IMG/VR virus record: IMGVR_UViG_3300018933_000007 | Span: 1-53,452 of that record | Length of the DNA stretch: 53,452 nt | From: a virus | Strand: one strand, 5' to 3' | In this document: one piece after another, positions 1-7,653 of the stretch | Numbering within the stretch: position 1 is the stretch's first letter | How the letters are laid out: every line of letters starts with the position of its first letter | The notes under the pieces: model-generated | Told to the model about the DNA's origin: nothing | What the model saw: the letters and a program-made list of their open reading frames with translations, nothing else | Database searches by the model: none | Made by a program: the position numbers and the translations under genes

Positions 1-56
1 CCCGGCGCCCTCACACCGGGGGTCCTCCTCAAAGCGCGGCAGGTGGCCCGTCACAG
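1..56 (-). promoter_or_regulatory. gene-start region of the next gene leftward (degenerate late element)
   Basis: On the minus strand a CTGTG block (plus 52-56) is followed about 21 bases later by GAGGAGGAC (plus 22-30), a strong Shine-Dalgarno. A GTG start at plus 14-12 then opens a gene that leaves the window after four codons. The layout resembles the late-gene element found elsewhere in the left arm, but the AAGGGGTGA block is replaced by the ribosome-binding site. By position after a sheath gene the next gene could be the tail tube, which cannot be seen. Confidence 0.4.
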
Positions 57-72
57 CGCCTGCCGCGCGGGC

Positions 73-1605
73 TCAGGCCGTGGCCTCGTCCTCGACCGTG
101 TCGGTCGTGTCGCCGGTCGTCAGGTCGACCGCGAACCTCACGACGATGTAGTTCATCGGGATGGGCGGCTTGTAGCTGAAGGTCCCCTCGATCACCGACG
201 GGTCCGTCGACAGCTGGCGGACCTGGGCGTGGGCGTAGGAGACGATGACCTCGTCGGAGACGGCCTGCTCCAGCAGGCCGATCAGGGCCGACTTGACGTT
301 GATCGTGGTGTCCGGGGTGATCGGCTCACCGATCAGGCCCGCGTTCTGCATGCCGGTATGGATCATCTGCAGCAAGGTGTCGCCGATCCGCGTCAGTGAG
401 ATCTCCTGCGTCAGGATCGACGTCATGTTCGTCGACACGCCGTGCCGGACGATGAGCTGACTGGCTTGGTTGATCTCGGCGACGGCCACGCCGGACTTCG
501 AGAGGTTGTTCTTGAAGGTCCGGGTCATCGCCTGCACGACCGTCGCGGGCAGGCCGGTGAACGACGTCAGCGACTGGTTCGTCAGTCCGCGCGCGACGGC
601 GTTGCGGGCCAGCCGTCCGGCCATGGCGGCCGCCAGGTAGAACCCGTCGACCTCGGTGGACGCGTTGACCGCGCTGTTGAACATCAGCAGCCGGTTCGGG
701 TAGCACAGCACCAGCCGCTTGCTGCCCTGCTGGACGGCCAGCTGGTCGTGGCTGACGGTGTTGTCGTAGCTCGCTGCGACACCGGTGAACGCCACCCGGC
801 CGAATCCCTCAGCGGCCGCCGTCTCGCAGTGGATGCGCACGTCGGCCAGCAGGTTCGCGACGTTGGCCGACGTGCTGGTGTCATACGCGCCGTCCACGAA
901 CAGCGGGACCAGCATCTGCGCGCGGTAGTCCGTCTCCAGCTTCTTGTACGCCGCCTGCAGCTGAGCCCGGTAGTCACCGGCGGCCGGGTCGGTCGCCACG
1001 CACAGCACGCTGGCCGCGCCATTCTCCAGCGCGACCTTCGCTGCCAGCGTCAGCGCGGAGGCCACCTGCGACGCGGTCGGACTGGACGGCGCCGTGGACA
1101 CCATCGCGGGCCCGTACGTGGCTACGACCTGGTCATAGTCCTCGAACTCCGTCGGCCCGTAGTACGTGGCCCCGGTGAACGCGTACGTCACGCGCACCTG
1201 GTCGCCGTCCTTGAGCCCGTTCGGGGACGGCTGCGTCAGATCGCCCTCGTTGGCCGACAGCCGCTTGATCAGCGTGGTCGCCGTCGAGGCGCCCCCGGCA
1301 CCGGCCACGACCTCGAAGGTGTAGTCGTCGCCGTAGACCATCAGCTGGCCCGTCAGTGTCCGCACCACCGGCGCTGCGATGGCAGGCGGCCCCGTCACCG
1401 CCGTGGCGTACGCACCCTTCTGCGACAGCGGCGTCGCCGAGCCGGAGTAGACGGTGACGACCTCGGAGGTCGTCTGGTAGCCCAAGGCTGGGCCGATGAT
1501 CGTGACCGTGGTGGTCGACACGCCGCGCGGGGTGACCACCGGAGTCGATTCGTCGCTGACATAGACGCCCGGCGGCGTGTACGTCGAGGAGGAGATGTCG
1601 GGCAT
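73..1605 (-). CDS. contractile tail sheath protein
   Basis: The 510-residue protein opens with TYTPPGVYVSDEST, the N-terminal signature of phage tail sheath proteins. It has the usual layout: variable inserted domains in the first half, a conserved core near residues 260-350 (VAFTGV, CYPNRLLMF, LAAAMAGRLARN), and a C-terminal sheath domain ending in IVVRFAVDLTTG. It polymerises around the tail tube and contracts on infection, so the phage is a myovirus. I chose the ATG at 1605 because GGTGGG precedes it; an in-frame GTG at 1614 has no ribosome-binding site. A late element (1634-1668) lies just upstream. Confidence 0.93.
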   Translation of the reverse strand: MPDISSSTYTPPGVYVSDESTPVVTPRGVSTTTVTIIGPALGYQTTSEVVTVYSGSATPLSQKGAYATAVTGPPAIAAPVVRTLTGQLMVYGDDYTFEVVAGAGGASTATTLIKRLSANEGDLTQPSPNGLKDGDQVRVTYAFTGATYYGPTEFEDYDQVVATYGPAMVSTAPSSPTASQVASALTLAAKVALENGAASVLCVATDPAAGDYRAQLQAAYKKLETDYRAQMLVPLFVDGAYDTSTSANVANLLADVRIHCETAAAEGFGRVAFTGVAASYDNTVSHDQLAVQQGSKRLVLCYPNRLLMFNSAVNASTEVDGFYLAAAMAGRLARNAVARGLTNQSLTSFTGLPATVVQAMTRTFKNNLSKSGVAVAEINQASQLIVRHGVSTNMTSILTQEISLTRIGDTLLQMIHTGMQNAGLIGEPITPDTTINVKSALIGLLEQAVSDEVIVSYAHAQVRQLSTDPSVIEGTFSYKPPIPMNYIVVRFAVDLTTGDTTDTVEDEATA

Positions 1606-1633
1606 GCCACCCACCAGTCGCGTCGGTCAGTTG

Positions 1634-1668
1634 TCACCCCTTGGGGTGTGCGACCGGCAGACGGACAG
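1634..1668 (-). promoter_or_regulatory. late-gene start element, copy upstream of tail sheath
   Basis: The minus strand reads CTGTC, 21 bases, AAGGGGTGA. The segment CCGGTCGC after CTGTC can pair with GCGACTGG (8 bp, one wobble) directly before the sheath ribosome-binding site, leaving AAGGGGTGA in the loop. CTGTC follows the stop codon of the upstream gene at once. Confidence 0.75.
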
Positions 1669-1670
1669 CA

Positions 1671-2309
1671 TCAGTGCCAGCCTCCGAAGCCGTCCTCCCC
1701 GCGTGCCTCGTTGTCGAGGGTGAGGTCGACGGTCGGCACGACCTGGATCTTCGACAGCGGCACGATGATCCCGGTCTCCGGATCTGGGACGAAGTCGCCG
1801 ATCATGTCCACGTTCAGCGTCCGCTCGTACAGCACCTCGTCCGTCCCCCACGGTGTGCCCGGCTCCGCGCTCTCGCCGGTCGACTCGATCTCGTCCGTCC
1901 GCAGCGTCAGGTCGATCAGGTCGTTGTGCTCCAGGTACGACCGGAAGCGCCCGCGCACCGTGTCGAAGCCGGACCAGGCGATCGTGGCGATCAGCTCGTC
2001 GTAGAGCCGGTCCCGCTCGACGCTGGAGAGCGCCACAACGACGAACTCCCACGACCCCTCGAACCGCCAGCGCGTGTACGGCGGGATGCGGCCGCCGGAG
2101 ACCGGGTGGACGTCCTCCACGTGCGCGACGCCGGACTGTCGCAGCGGGCTCGTGTCGCTGTAGCGCAGCCACACCTGCGGCAAGTCGACCGGCTGCACCG
2201 GGTACTCCAGGGAGGCCCGCAGCCCTCGGAACTCCTCCACGGGGTACTGGTTGTCGAACGCGGCCTGGAGCGCCTCGATACCGAGAGCCTTGACCCGGGT
2301 GATGTACAC
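1671..2309 (-). CDS. tail-completion/neck-type virion protein (putative)
   Basis: The 212-residue protein starts at GTG with AGGAGGGG upstream. It is a soluble mixed alpha/beta protein with no motif I recognise with certainty. It sits between the sheath gene and two minor virion genes, the usual place for tail terminator or neck proteins in myoviruses, and that position is the only basis for the name. The Shine-Dalgarno forms the 3' arm of a perfect 13-bp hairpin. Confidence 0.45.
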   Translation of the reverse strand: MYITRVKALGIEALQAAFDNQYPVEEFRGLRASLEYPVQPVDLPQVWLRYSDTSPLRQSGVAHVEDVHPVSGGRIPPYTRWRFEGSWEFVVVALSSVERDRLYDELIATIAWSGFDTVRGRFRSYLEHNDLIDLTLRTDEIESTGESAEPGTPWGTDEVLYERTLNVDMIGDFVPDPETGIIVPLSKIQVVPTVDLTLDNEARGEDGFGGWH

Positions 2310-2359
2310 GTCCGCCCCTCCTCCGTCACCCCTTGGGGCGCGGAAGGAGGGGCGGACAG
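2310..2359 (-). promoter_or_regulatory. late-gene start element with 13-bp SD-sequestering hairpin
   Basis: The minus strand reads CTGTC, 20 bases, AAGGGGTGA. Arms at plus 2345-2357 and 2310-2322 (GTCCGCCCCTCCT and AGGAGGGGCGGAC) are perfectly complementary. The 3' arm is the Shine-Dalgarno of the 1671-2309 gene and ends next to its GTG start, so folding would hide the ribosome-binding site. Confidence 0.8.
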
Positions 2360-2366
2360 GTCTGGG

Positions 2367-3155
2367 TCAGTGCCAGTGGCCCTCGTCGTAGTCGTCCTCG
2401 TCCTCGTCCTCGTGGTCGTACCAGTTGCGCTGGATGTGGTCCGGCGGCTCCTCTTCGCCGATCACGTCGAAGGGGTGCTTCGAGCGGTGATCGTTTTCGA
2501 AATTGCCGCGCGAGTTGCCGTGGGCGTCTTCCGCCGGATCCTTCTCCACCGGGCCAGTGGGGTGGACCTCATAGACGCGAGGCCTACCGCCGTGCGCTTC
2601 AGCGGCCCGTTCTGCGTAGTGCCAGGCATCCTCGGGCTTCGTCGTTGCGTAGGCGTACCCCGGCTCGTGGATGCCCAGGTTGTTCCCGAAGGTGCCTCTG
2701 GAGCTGTGGTTGGGACGGATCTGGTCGAGATCCTCTTCGACGTGCGTGCCGTGGTAGAAACGCTTCGGCGCGTTCGGGTCCGGCCGCGCGTCCTCTACGT
2801 GCACCGGAACTGGCCCGTGACCGGCCTGCTGAAGGGCACGCACGAGGTGGTGCTTGTGGAACTCTCTCTGGCCCGGGACGCCATTGTTACCGAAGGCGCT
2901 GCCGGGCTCAGCGTGAACCCGCGAGTACAGCTCGTTGTGCTCCAGCCGCAAGGGGCCATGGCGCTCGGGCGAGTAGCCGTTCTTCCGAATGTCCTCCGCC
3001 ATGCGGGCGACGTGGTCGCCCCACCCACCCGAGTTCGCCTTGATGCGCCTGTCGACCATGTCGTCCCGGGCGTGCTGAGCCAGCTCATCCGGATGCATCT
3101 GTTCGACGCTCTCTCGCATCCCCAGCCTCTTGATCTCCGACCAGACCAGTGTCAC
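2367..3155 (-). CDS. ParB-like/Arr-like (rifampin-type) ADP-ribosyltransferase protein
   Basis: The 262-residue protein starts at GTG 3155, overlapping the upstream stop (GTGA), with GAGGAG upstream. Residues about 133-235 match rifampin ADP-ribosyltransferases (Arr): RFYHGT (His135), YAYATT (Tyr169) and HPTGPVEKDP (Asp206) line up with the Arr catalytic His, Tyr and Asp. Residues about 25-122 resemble a ParB/sulfiredoxin-like fold, with FHKHHLVRALQQAG followed by VPVHV. The C-terminus is very acidic. Arr enzymes move ADP-ribose from NAD+ to rifamycins; here the gene lies among tail genes, so a virion-borne effector acting on a host macromolecule is inferred. The target is unknown. Confidence 0.75.
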   Translation of the reverse strand: MTLVWSEIKRLGMRESVEQMHPDELAQHARDDMVDRRIKANSGGWGDHVARMAEDIRKNGYSPERHGPLRLEHNELYSRVHAEPGSAFGNNGVPGQREFHKHHLVRALQQAGHGPVPVHVEDARPDPNAPKRFYHGTHVEEDLDQIRPNHSSRGTFGNNLGIHEPGYAYATTKPEDAWHYAERAAEAHGGRPRVYEVHPTGPVEKDPAEDAHGNSRGNFENDHRSKHPFDVIGEEEPPDHIQRNWYDHEDEDEDDYDEGHWH

Positions 3156-3877
3156 CTGAACTCCTCGCCGTGCAAGCGTACGTAGTTTCTCCACCCCTTG
3201 TCCGCCACGTAGACCCGCTCGGCCAGCAGGCCGTTCTTCTGCGCCGCCCGGGTCATGGAGGTGTTCAGAAACGAGCGCGGCTTCAGGCCCGGATGCCGCC
3301 ACCAGACGCCGATGTTCCCCGGGTGGATCGCGCCGGGACGCTTCCCCGGTCGGGTCCATGGCTGCCGGGCCTCACGCCACGCAATTCGGCCGGGGGCGCC
3401 TGGGTAGTGCGCCGGGGTGTCGGAGACCAGGACCTTCAGGCCGGTCTTCGGGTCCCGCCGGTAGATCTTCTTGCGTGCACCGATCTGCGCGGCCCGCCGG
3501 AAGATCAGCACCTGCACCTTGCCGGAGGCGGTGACACGGGTCTTCGCCTTGGGATTGTCCCGCCGCTCCTGGCCCGTGGGGTCGTCGATCCACATTGGCA
3601 CCACTTTGCCCGCTAGTGACCTCATGGTGAACGGCTTCGTGCCGTGGTCCTGGTACCAGACGACCTGCGTGGCCCACGAGAGCCCGAAGTACCCCTTGCC
3701 GTAGATCGGCTGCAACCCGCGCGCCGCGTCGCCAGTCAGCTTGGGCATCCGGCGTCGGGCCTGCCGTACGGCCTCCAGCGCGGCGGCGCGGGCACGCTTG
3801 GGGCTAAGCCCCTTCTCCACCATGATCATGCGGTCGGGGTGAGTGACCAGGTGGACCTCGGGGACGTCGACCTGCAC
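3152..3877 (-). CDS. minor tail/neck protein, HK97 gp10-like (putative)
   Basis: The 241-residue basic protein starts at GTG 3877 behind AGAGGAGG. Its pattern resembles gp10/tail-completion families: an N-terminal helix of KRARAAALEAVRQARRRMP type, then LTGDAARGL, a Trp/Tyr-rich middle (WATQVVWYQDHGT) and a late HPGLKPRSFL. Such proteins join head and tail. The assignment rests on this pattern and position. The gene overlaps the ADP-ribosyltransferase gene by four bases, suggesting coupled translation. Confidence 0.5.
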   Translation of the reverse strand: MQVDVPEVHLVTHPDRMIMVEKGLSPKRARAAALEAVRQARRRMPKLTGDAARGLQPIYGKGYFGLSWATQVVWYQDHGTKPFTMRSLAGKVVPMWIDDPTGQERRDNPKAKTRVTASGKVQVLIFRRAAQIGARKKIYRRDPKTGLKVLVSDTPAHYPGAPGRIAWREARQPWTRPGKRPGAIHPGNIGVWWRHPGLKPRSFLNTSMTRAAQKNGLLAERVYVADKGWRNYVRLHGEEFR

Positions 3878-3879
3878 GT

Positions 3880-3928
3880 GCGCCTCCTCTGCTCACCCCT
3901 TGAAGGGCGGCAGAGGAGGCGCGGACAG
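3880..3928 (-). promoter_or_regulatory. late-gene start element with 13-bp SD-sequestering hairpin
   Basis: The minus strand reads CTGTC, 22 bases, AAGGGGTGA. Arms at plus 3910-3922 and 3880-3892 (GCGCCTCCTCTGC and GCAGAGGAGGCGC) pair perfectly. The 3' arm carries the Shine-Dalgarno of the 3152-3877 gene. The stem sequence differs from the one at 2310-2357 while the layout is the same. Confidence 0.8.
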
Positions 3929-3930
3929 TG

Positions 3931-4662
3931 CTACGGCGCGACGCGGCCGTTGGCGTTGAAGGCGGCATAGGTGAGCGGCATCAGCTCGGCCCAGGCGGCC
4001 TCCATCTGCTCGCCGACCATCTCGATCTCCCGCTGCGGGAAGGACGGCACCTTCGCCAGCTCGTGCTGGGTGCGCAGCCCGAGGAAGTGCATCAGCGAGC
4101 GGGCGTTGCAGGTGGCGTACATCGAGGAGAACAGACCGACGGGGAGGACGGAGCGGGCGACCTCGCGGGCGACGTCGGCGGCGAGCATCTCTCGGTACGT
4201 CCGGTACGCCTGGCGATAGGACTCTTCCATGGCGTCCACGGCCAGCTTGTGCTGCTCGGGGGTGCCCTCGACGAACCGGTACTTGCCGGGGCGGCCCTCC
4301 TGGACCAGCTTGCGGTCCGGGCCTGGCACGTAGAAGACGGGCTGCAGCTCGCGGTAGCGGCCCGACTCCTCATTGTAACTCCAGCCGACCCTGTGGCGCA
4401 TCATCTCGCGGAAGACGAAGATCGGGGCGCTGATGAAGAAGGTCATCGAGGTGTGCTCGAACGGGCTGCCGTGCCGGTCCCGCATGAGGTAGTTGATCAG
4501 GCCCTTCTCCTTGGCGTCCGAGAGGTCCTCGTTGAAGGACCTCTGGCCGACAGTGGAGACTCGCGCAGCCCAGATGACATCCGAGTCGTATGCGTTGTGC
4601 TTGATCAGATCGACGGAGACATCGTCGCGGAAGACGAGGTCGTAGTCCTCGTTCTCGGGCAT
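3931..4662 (-). CDS. thyX: flavin-dependent thymidylate synthase
   Basis: The 243-residue protein has the ThyX motif RHRVGWSYNEESGRY (RHR-x3-S-x-NE-x-S-x-RY), which binds FAD and dUMP, and the usual full length. ThyX methylates dUMP to dTMP with methylene-tetrahydrofolate and NADPH in the cytoplasm. The start at ATG 4662 follows AAGGGGTG, so here the late-element core itself works as the Shine-Dalgarno. It is a metabolic gene embedded in a structural operon. The dCTP deaminase gene 32 kb to the right would provide its substrate precursor. Confidence 0.97.
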   Translation of the reverse strand: MPENEDYDLVFRDDVSVDLIKHNAYDSDVIWAARVSTVGQRSFNEDLSDAKEKGLINYLMRDRHGSPFEHTSMTFFISAPIFVFREMMRHRVGWSYNEESGRYRELQPVFYVPGPDRKLVQEGRPGKYRFVEGTPEQHKLAVDAMEESYRQAYRTYREMLAADVAREVARSVLPVGLFSSMYATCNARSLMHFLGLRTQHELAKVPSFPQREIEMVGEQMEAAWAELMPLTYAAFNANGRVAP

Positions 4663-4666
4663 GGCG

Positions 4667-4699
4667 GCACCCCTTGGTGTGGTGGTTCGGCGGGCTCAG
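4667..4699 (-). promoter_or_regulatory. degenerate late-gene start element upstream of thyX
   Basis: The minus strand reads CTGAG, 19 bases, AAGGGGTGC. The first block and the spacing are off consensus. AAGGGGTG lies six to seven bases before the ATG and serves directly as ribosome-binding site. Confidence 0.45.
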
Positions 4700-5361
4700 T
4701 CTCGCTCGTAGAGCGGGATCAGCGGAGCGCGAATAATTTCAATGTCGGCAAACGACGGCGGCGTTGCCCCGGACCGCGACAGGATCTCGATCAGGTCGTC
4801 CGTGTTCGGCGGGATCATGTAGGCCACCGAGTCCGGGTCCTCGACGGCCGCGCGCGCCAGGTTGTATGCCGTAGCGGCCTCGCGCTGGTACGGGGTGCCG
4901 AAGCCGGTGCGCAGCATGGTGCGCTGAGGGGCACGCAGCTGTAGGCGCTCGCCGGTGGCGCGCATGACGTAGTCGCCGGAGTGGACCCGGAAGTCGCTGG
5001 TGGTCTCCAGGTGGACCTCCTGGGGAGCGACGACACCGCGCGCGGTGAAGGACTGGGAGTCGTCGGCGTCCGTGAAGACGGCCGGGCGCACGATGAGGGC
5101 CCGGTAGCCACCCTCGAACCGCGTGCCGAAGCAGGAGGGGCACTTGTTCCGCGTGGCCTGCCCGTACGCCCTGGAGATGCGGTCGGACGCGCACACCGAG
5201 CACAACGCGACCAGCCCTTCCTCGTGGTCCTTCGCCGTCCACAGCAGGGCGAACATGACGTTCTCGCCCATCATGTAGAGCGCCTGGTCGTGCCGCTGGC
5301 GCTCCTGGTCGACGGCCCAGTTCTGCTGAGCGCGGACGTATGTCCCCCGGGTCGTCTTCAT
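4696..5361 (-). CDS. virion-associated zinc-ribbon protein of unknown function
   Basis: The 221-residue protein has two CxxC knuckles (CSVCASD and KCPSCFG) around residues 53-77, a likely zinc ribbon, in an otherwise soluble chain. It is coupled to its upstream neighbour by a TGATG overlap and lies among structural genes, so a head-tail or baseplate role is possible. I do not recognise the family. Confidence 0.6.
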   Translation of the reverse strand: MKTTRGTYVRAQQNWAVDQERQRHDQALYMMGENVMFALLWTAKDHEEGLVALCSVCASDRISRAYGQATRNKCPSCFGTRFEGGYRALIVRPAVFTDADDSQSFTARGVVAPQEVHLETTSDFRVHSGDYVMRATGERLQLRAPQRTMLRTGFGTPYQREAATAYNLARAAVEDPDSVAYMIPPNTDDLIEILSRSGATPPSFADIEIIRAPLIPLYERD

Positions 5362-5918
5362 CAGCTCGCGAACAGACTGAAGGTGACGCCGGAGAACGTG
5401 GGGCTGCCGGTGCCGGTGACGGTCCAGCGGATGCGACCCTTGTGCGTGAGGTGGTAACCGTTGTTGATGATGCCGTAGGTGTAGCCGGAGGAGCTCAAGA
5501 CGACTCCGCCGATCGACGTTGACGCGGAGGTCTGTACCCAGTTCCCGGCGGCGTCCTGGCAGTCGAAGAAGACCGCCAGACCGGGGGTGGTACCCGATAC
5601 GGAGTTCACGCTGACGACGAGGAGGCCGTTCTGAACGGCCGACACGTCAATCACGCCCGTCTTGCCCGTAGCCTGGTTGACGGTGTTCGCCGTCACCGTG
5701 TCTGAGCTGTCGGTGAGAGTCAGCCCGCTCGCCCGGAACAGTTCCTGCGTGGCTGCGGAGGTGGGCGCAGGTGCGGTGGAGAACACGGCCGCGCGTGTGG
5801 CCGCCGACATCATGCCGTAGTGCTCGTCAGACAGGGCGACGACGTCGCCGCCCTGGTAGCGGTTGCCATTGGGCAGAACGACGTCCTGCAGGCCGGGCTT
5901 GAGCGTGACCGTGTACAT
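5361..5918 (-). CDS. beta-rich virion protein (putative decoration/fibre)
   Basis: The 185-residue protein starts at ATG 5918 behind AGGAGAGG. After an N-terminal segment (YTVTLKPGLQDVVLPNGNRY) the rest is Ser/Thr/Val/Gly-rich with beta-strand periodicity, like head-fibre or decoration modules. There are no catalytic motifs and no signal peptide. Its stop overlaps the next start (TGATG). The open frame continues upstream to 6074, but that stretch has poor codon bias and is not part of the gene. Confidence 0.55.
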   Translation of the reverse strand: MYTVTLKPGLQDVVLPNGNRYQGGDVVALSDEHYGMMSAATRAAVFSTAPAPTSAATQELFRASGLTLTDSSDTVTANTVNQATGKTGVIDVSAVQNGLLVVSVNSVSGTTPGLAVFFDCQDAAGNWVQTSASTSIGGVVLSSSGYTYGIINNGYHLTHKGRIRWTVTGTGSPTFSGVTFSLFAS

Positions 5919-6009
5919 GAACCTCTCCTGATCAGGCGGTGCGGCCGGGGCAGATGTGCAGGATCCGGAACTTCTCGGCCTCGCAGAGGGTTGGGGCGAT
6001 TCGGGCAAA
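5919..6009 (-). other. in-frame coding-like extension behind a TAG stop
   Basis: Directly after the TAG that ends the 6010-6885 gene, the same frame stays open for 25 more codons and ends in TGA just before the ribosome-binding site of the next gene. About 22 of the 25 codons end in G or C, like real genes here, while the last codons before the TAG are AT-rich. It could be a readthrough extension, a recent nonsense mutation, or the remnant of a longer C-terminus. Confidence 0.4.
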
Positions 6010-6885
6010 CTAGTAAAATCTCGTGAGCCATCGAGGGCGAGCAGCTTCGGACAAGGGCAGGCGAGTCGGGCCATACCTACCGTACGCGCCGCCGGACACC
6101 AGCACGCGAGCGGTGCCGAGACCCATGTGCGCGATCTTGAAGGTGTCGAGCTGGTTCTTCAGCACCTGCTCCTCGCCCTGCAGGATGATCCCCCAGCGGT
6201 CGAGGTAGTCCCGCCGGTCCAGGCGAGAGACGCCGGAGCCGGACTGCACCTCGGGCTGCTCGACGTACGAGCGCATCAGGTGCTTGAGGCACTCCACGTA
6301 CAGCGCCGACTCCAGCAGCGAGCCCCACCTGGCCACCGGGAACGCCGCGCCGCCGTCACCGTCGAGTGTGTAGGTCTGGTATGGCTGCGCCACGGTGTTC
6401 AGGCGGCCGACGGCGATCCTGAGCAGCTGAGCGAGCCGGTTCCGGCCGAAGTTCGACTGGATGTAGGTTTGTAGGTGAGGGCCTTCGGTGGCGAAGTCGA
6501 ACAGGTCGCTGAACCGGTTCCATGTGGTCTCGATGACCCCCTTCATGTCGTCGGTCAGGACGTCGTAGTCGGGGGCCGTCTTACCGACCTCCAGCCAGAC
6601 CCGCCACTCCTCCTCCGACGCCGCCACGGTGTACGACCACACCAGCACGTACGGGCCCGGCGTGGCCGTCTCCTTGGACGTCAGCCGCACCGTGTACTGG
6701 CCGAGGCCCGGATGGTCAGCCTCCCGGGAGAACACCTCCACAGGCGTCTCTGCCTCGCGCAGCAGCGCAACGGTGACAGGCCCGTCAGCATCCCCTGCCG
6801 AGCCCTGGCGCATGACCTGCAGGCCGAACTCCGCCGCCCCGTAGCGGGAGACGTAGGCGCGGTCGGTGAACTCCTCGACAGCCAT
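6010..6885 (-). CDS. connector/adaptor-type virion protein (putative)
   Basis: The 291-residue protein has a beta-sandwich-like N-terminal part (residues about 1-105, ending near VWSYTVAASEEEWRVWLEVG) and an alpha-helical second half with aromatic-rich helices, as in head-tail adaptors or baseplate connectors. No decisive motif is present. Its start is coupled to the upstream gene by TGATG. The last codons (…RWLTRFY, then TAG) have unusually AT-rich codons, and the frame continues beyond the stop (see 5919-6009). Confidence 0.5.
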   Translation of the reverse strand: MAVEEFTDRAYVSRYGAAEFGLQVMRQGSAGDADGPVTVALLREAETPVEVFSREADHPGLGQYTVRLTSKETATPGPYVLVWSYTVAASEEEWRVWLEVGKTAPDYDVLTDDMKGVIETTWNRFSDLFDFATEGPHLQTYIQSNFGRNRLAQLLRIAVGRLNTVAQPYQTYTLDGDGGAAFPVARWGSLLESALYVECLKHLMRSYVEQPEVQSGSGVSRLDRRDYLDRWGIILQGEEQVLKNQLDTFKIAHMGLGTARVLVSGGAYGRYGPTRLPLSEAARPRWLTRFY

Positions 6886-7544
6886 CAGGTGTCCGTGGAG
6901 TTGACCAGGAGGGCCCAGCCGCGTGCGGTCACCAGGCGCGCCGAGCCGGTCTTCGTCGTCGAGCCCGCCGAGGTGTAGAAGTGGATGCCGAAGTTGTGGC
7001 TGCCCGCGCTGACCGACCGCATGCCCATCACCGGTGTCATGAAGGACCGCTGCCAGCCCGCGCCGGAGGTGTGCACCTGCTCGACGCGCTCGTAGGAGCC
7101 GGATTGGCCGAGCATGGCGTCGGCTCCGTCGATCTGCGCACGGTAGTTGCAGTTCACCGTGTACAGCGACTGGACCGCTGTCTCGACGGCCAGATGGACC
7201 AGGAGGGTGCCGGGCCTGGTGAGGTTGAACGTCGCCAGCTTGTAGTAGGCGTGCCCCTCCAGGCCCAGGGTGATGTTCGGCCGGGCCCAGCCGGTGAACA
7301 CCGGCGGCACCAGGAGGACCTCACGCCAGGCCGTACCGGTCCACACCAGCTCCCGACGCGTGTCCGTCTCGTAGATGCGCATGCCGGACTGCGCGGGCCC
7401 CCAGGCGGGGCGGGACTGGGAGGTGCAGATGTACGGGCCCGGGTAGGCGTCCAGCCGCGCGCTGTTGTCGTTGAAGTCCTGACGCAGGAACGGATCGGAC
7501 TGGTCGTAGGTCTTCAGCCCCAGCCGTGGTGTGGTACCGGACAT
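6885..7544 (-). CDS. minor structural/fibre-type protein (putative)
   Basis: The 219-residue protein begins TPRLGLKTYDQSDPFLRQDFNDN and later has GMRIYETDTRRELVWTGTAWRE, a pattern common at the N-terminus of actinophage fibre or baseplate proteins. The rest is beta-rich. The start at ATG 7544 follows GAGGAG. A late element and a terminator lie immediately upstream, so it opens its own unit. Confidence 0.55.
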   Translation of the reverse strand: MSGTTPRLGLKTYDQSDPFLRQDFNDNSARLDAYPGPYICTSQSRPAWGPAQSGMRIYETDTRRELVWTGTAWREVLLVPPVFTGWARPNITLGLEGHAYYKLATFNLTRPGTLLVHLAVETAVQSLYTVNCNYRAQIDGADAMLGQSGSYERVEQVHTSGAGWQRSFMTPVMGMRSVSAGSHNFGIHFYTSAGSTTKTGSARLVTARGWALLVNSTDT

Positions 7545-7568
7545 CGCCGCCCTCTCCTCGTAACGCCT

Positions 7569-7603
7569 TCGCCCCTTGGCGGCCGCAGGGCGTCCACGAA
7601 CAG
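7569..7603 (-). promoter_or_regulatory. late-gene start element
   Basis: The minus strand reads CTGTT, 21 bases, AAGGGGCGA. CGCCCT after the first block can pair with AGGGCG just past the GAGGAG ribosome-binding site of the 6885-7544 gene. Confidence 0.65.
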
Positions 7604-7605
7604 CA

Positions 7606-7641
7606 AGCAGCCCCGCCCCGGAGTCGTGGGGCGGGGCTGCT
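7606..7641 (-). terminator. hairpin terminator after the FnIII protein gene
   Basis: A 13-bp GC-rich stem (GCAGCCCCGCCCC and its complement) with an 8-base loop, just past the stop of the 7654-8664 gene. Confidence 0.75.
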
Positions 7642-7653
7642 CAGCCAGCTGGA

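Noticed and set aside
442-2004. Long plus-strand open frame (520 codons) opposite the sheath gene
   Set aside because: Antisense shadow produced by GC-rich third positions; composition is Arg/Gly-rich, it lacks a ribosome-binding site, and the sheath match is clear.
5919-6074. Upstream extension of the 5361-5918 gene to ATG 6074
   Set aside because: Poor third-position bias and a good AGGAGAGG site before ATG 5918; the other frame (see 5919-6009) looks more coding.
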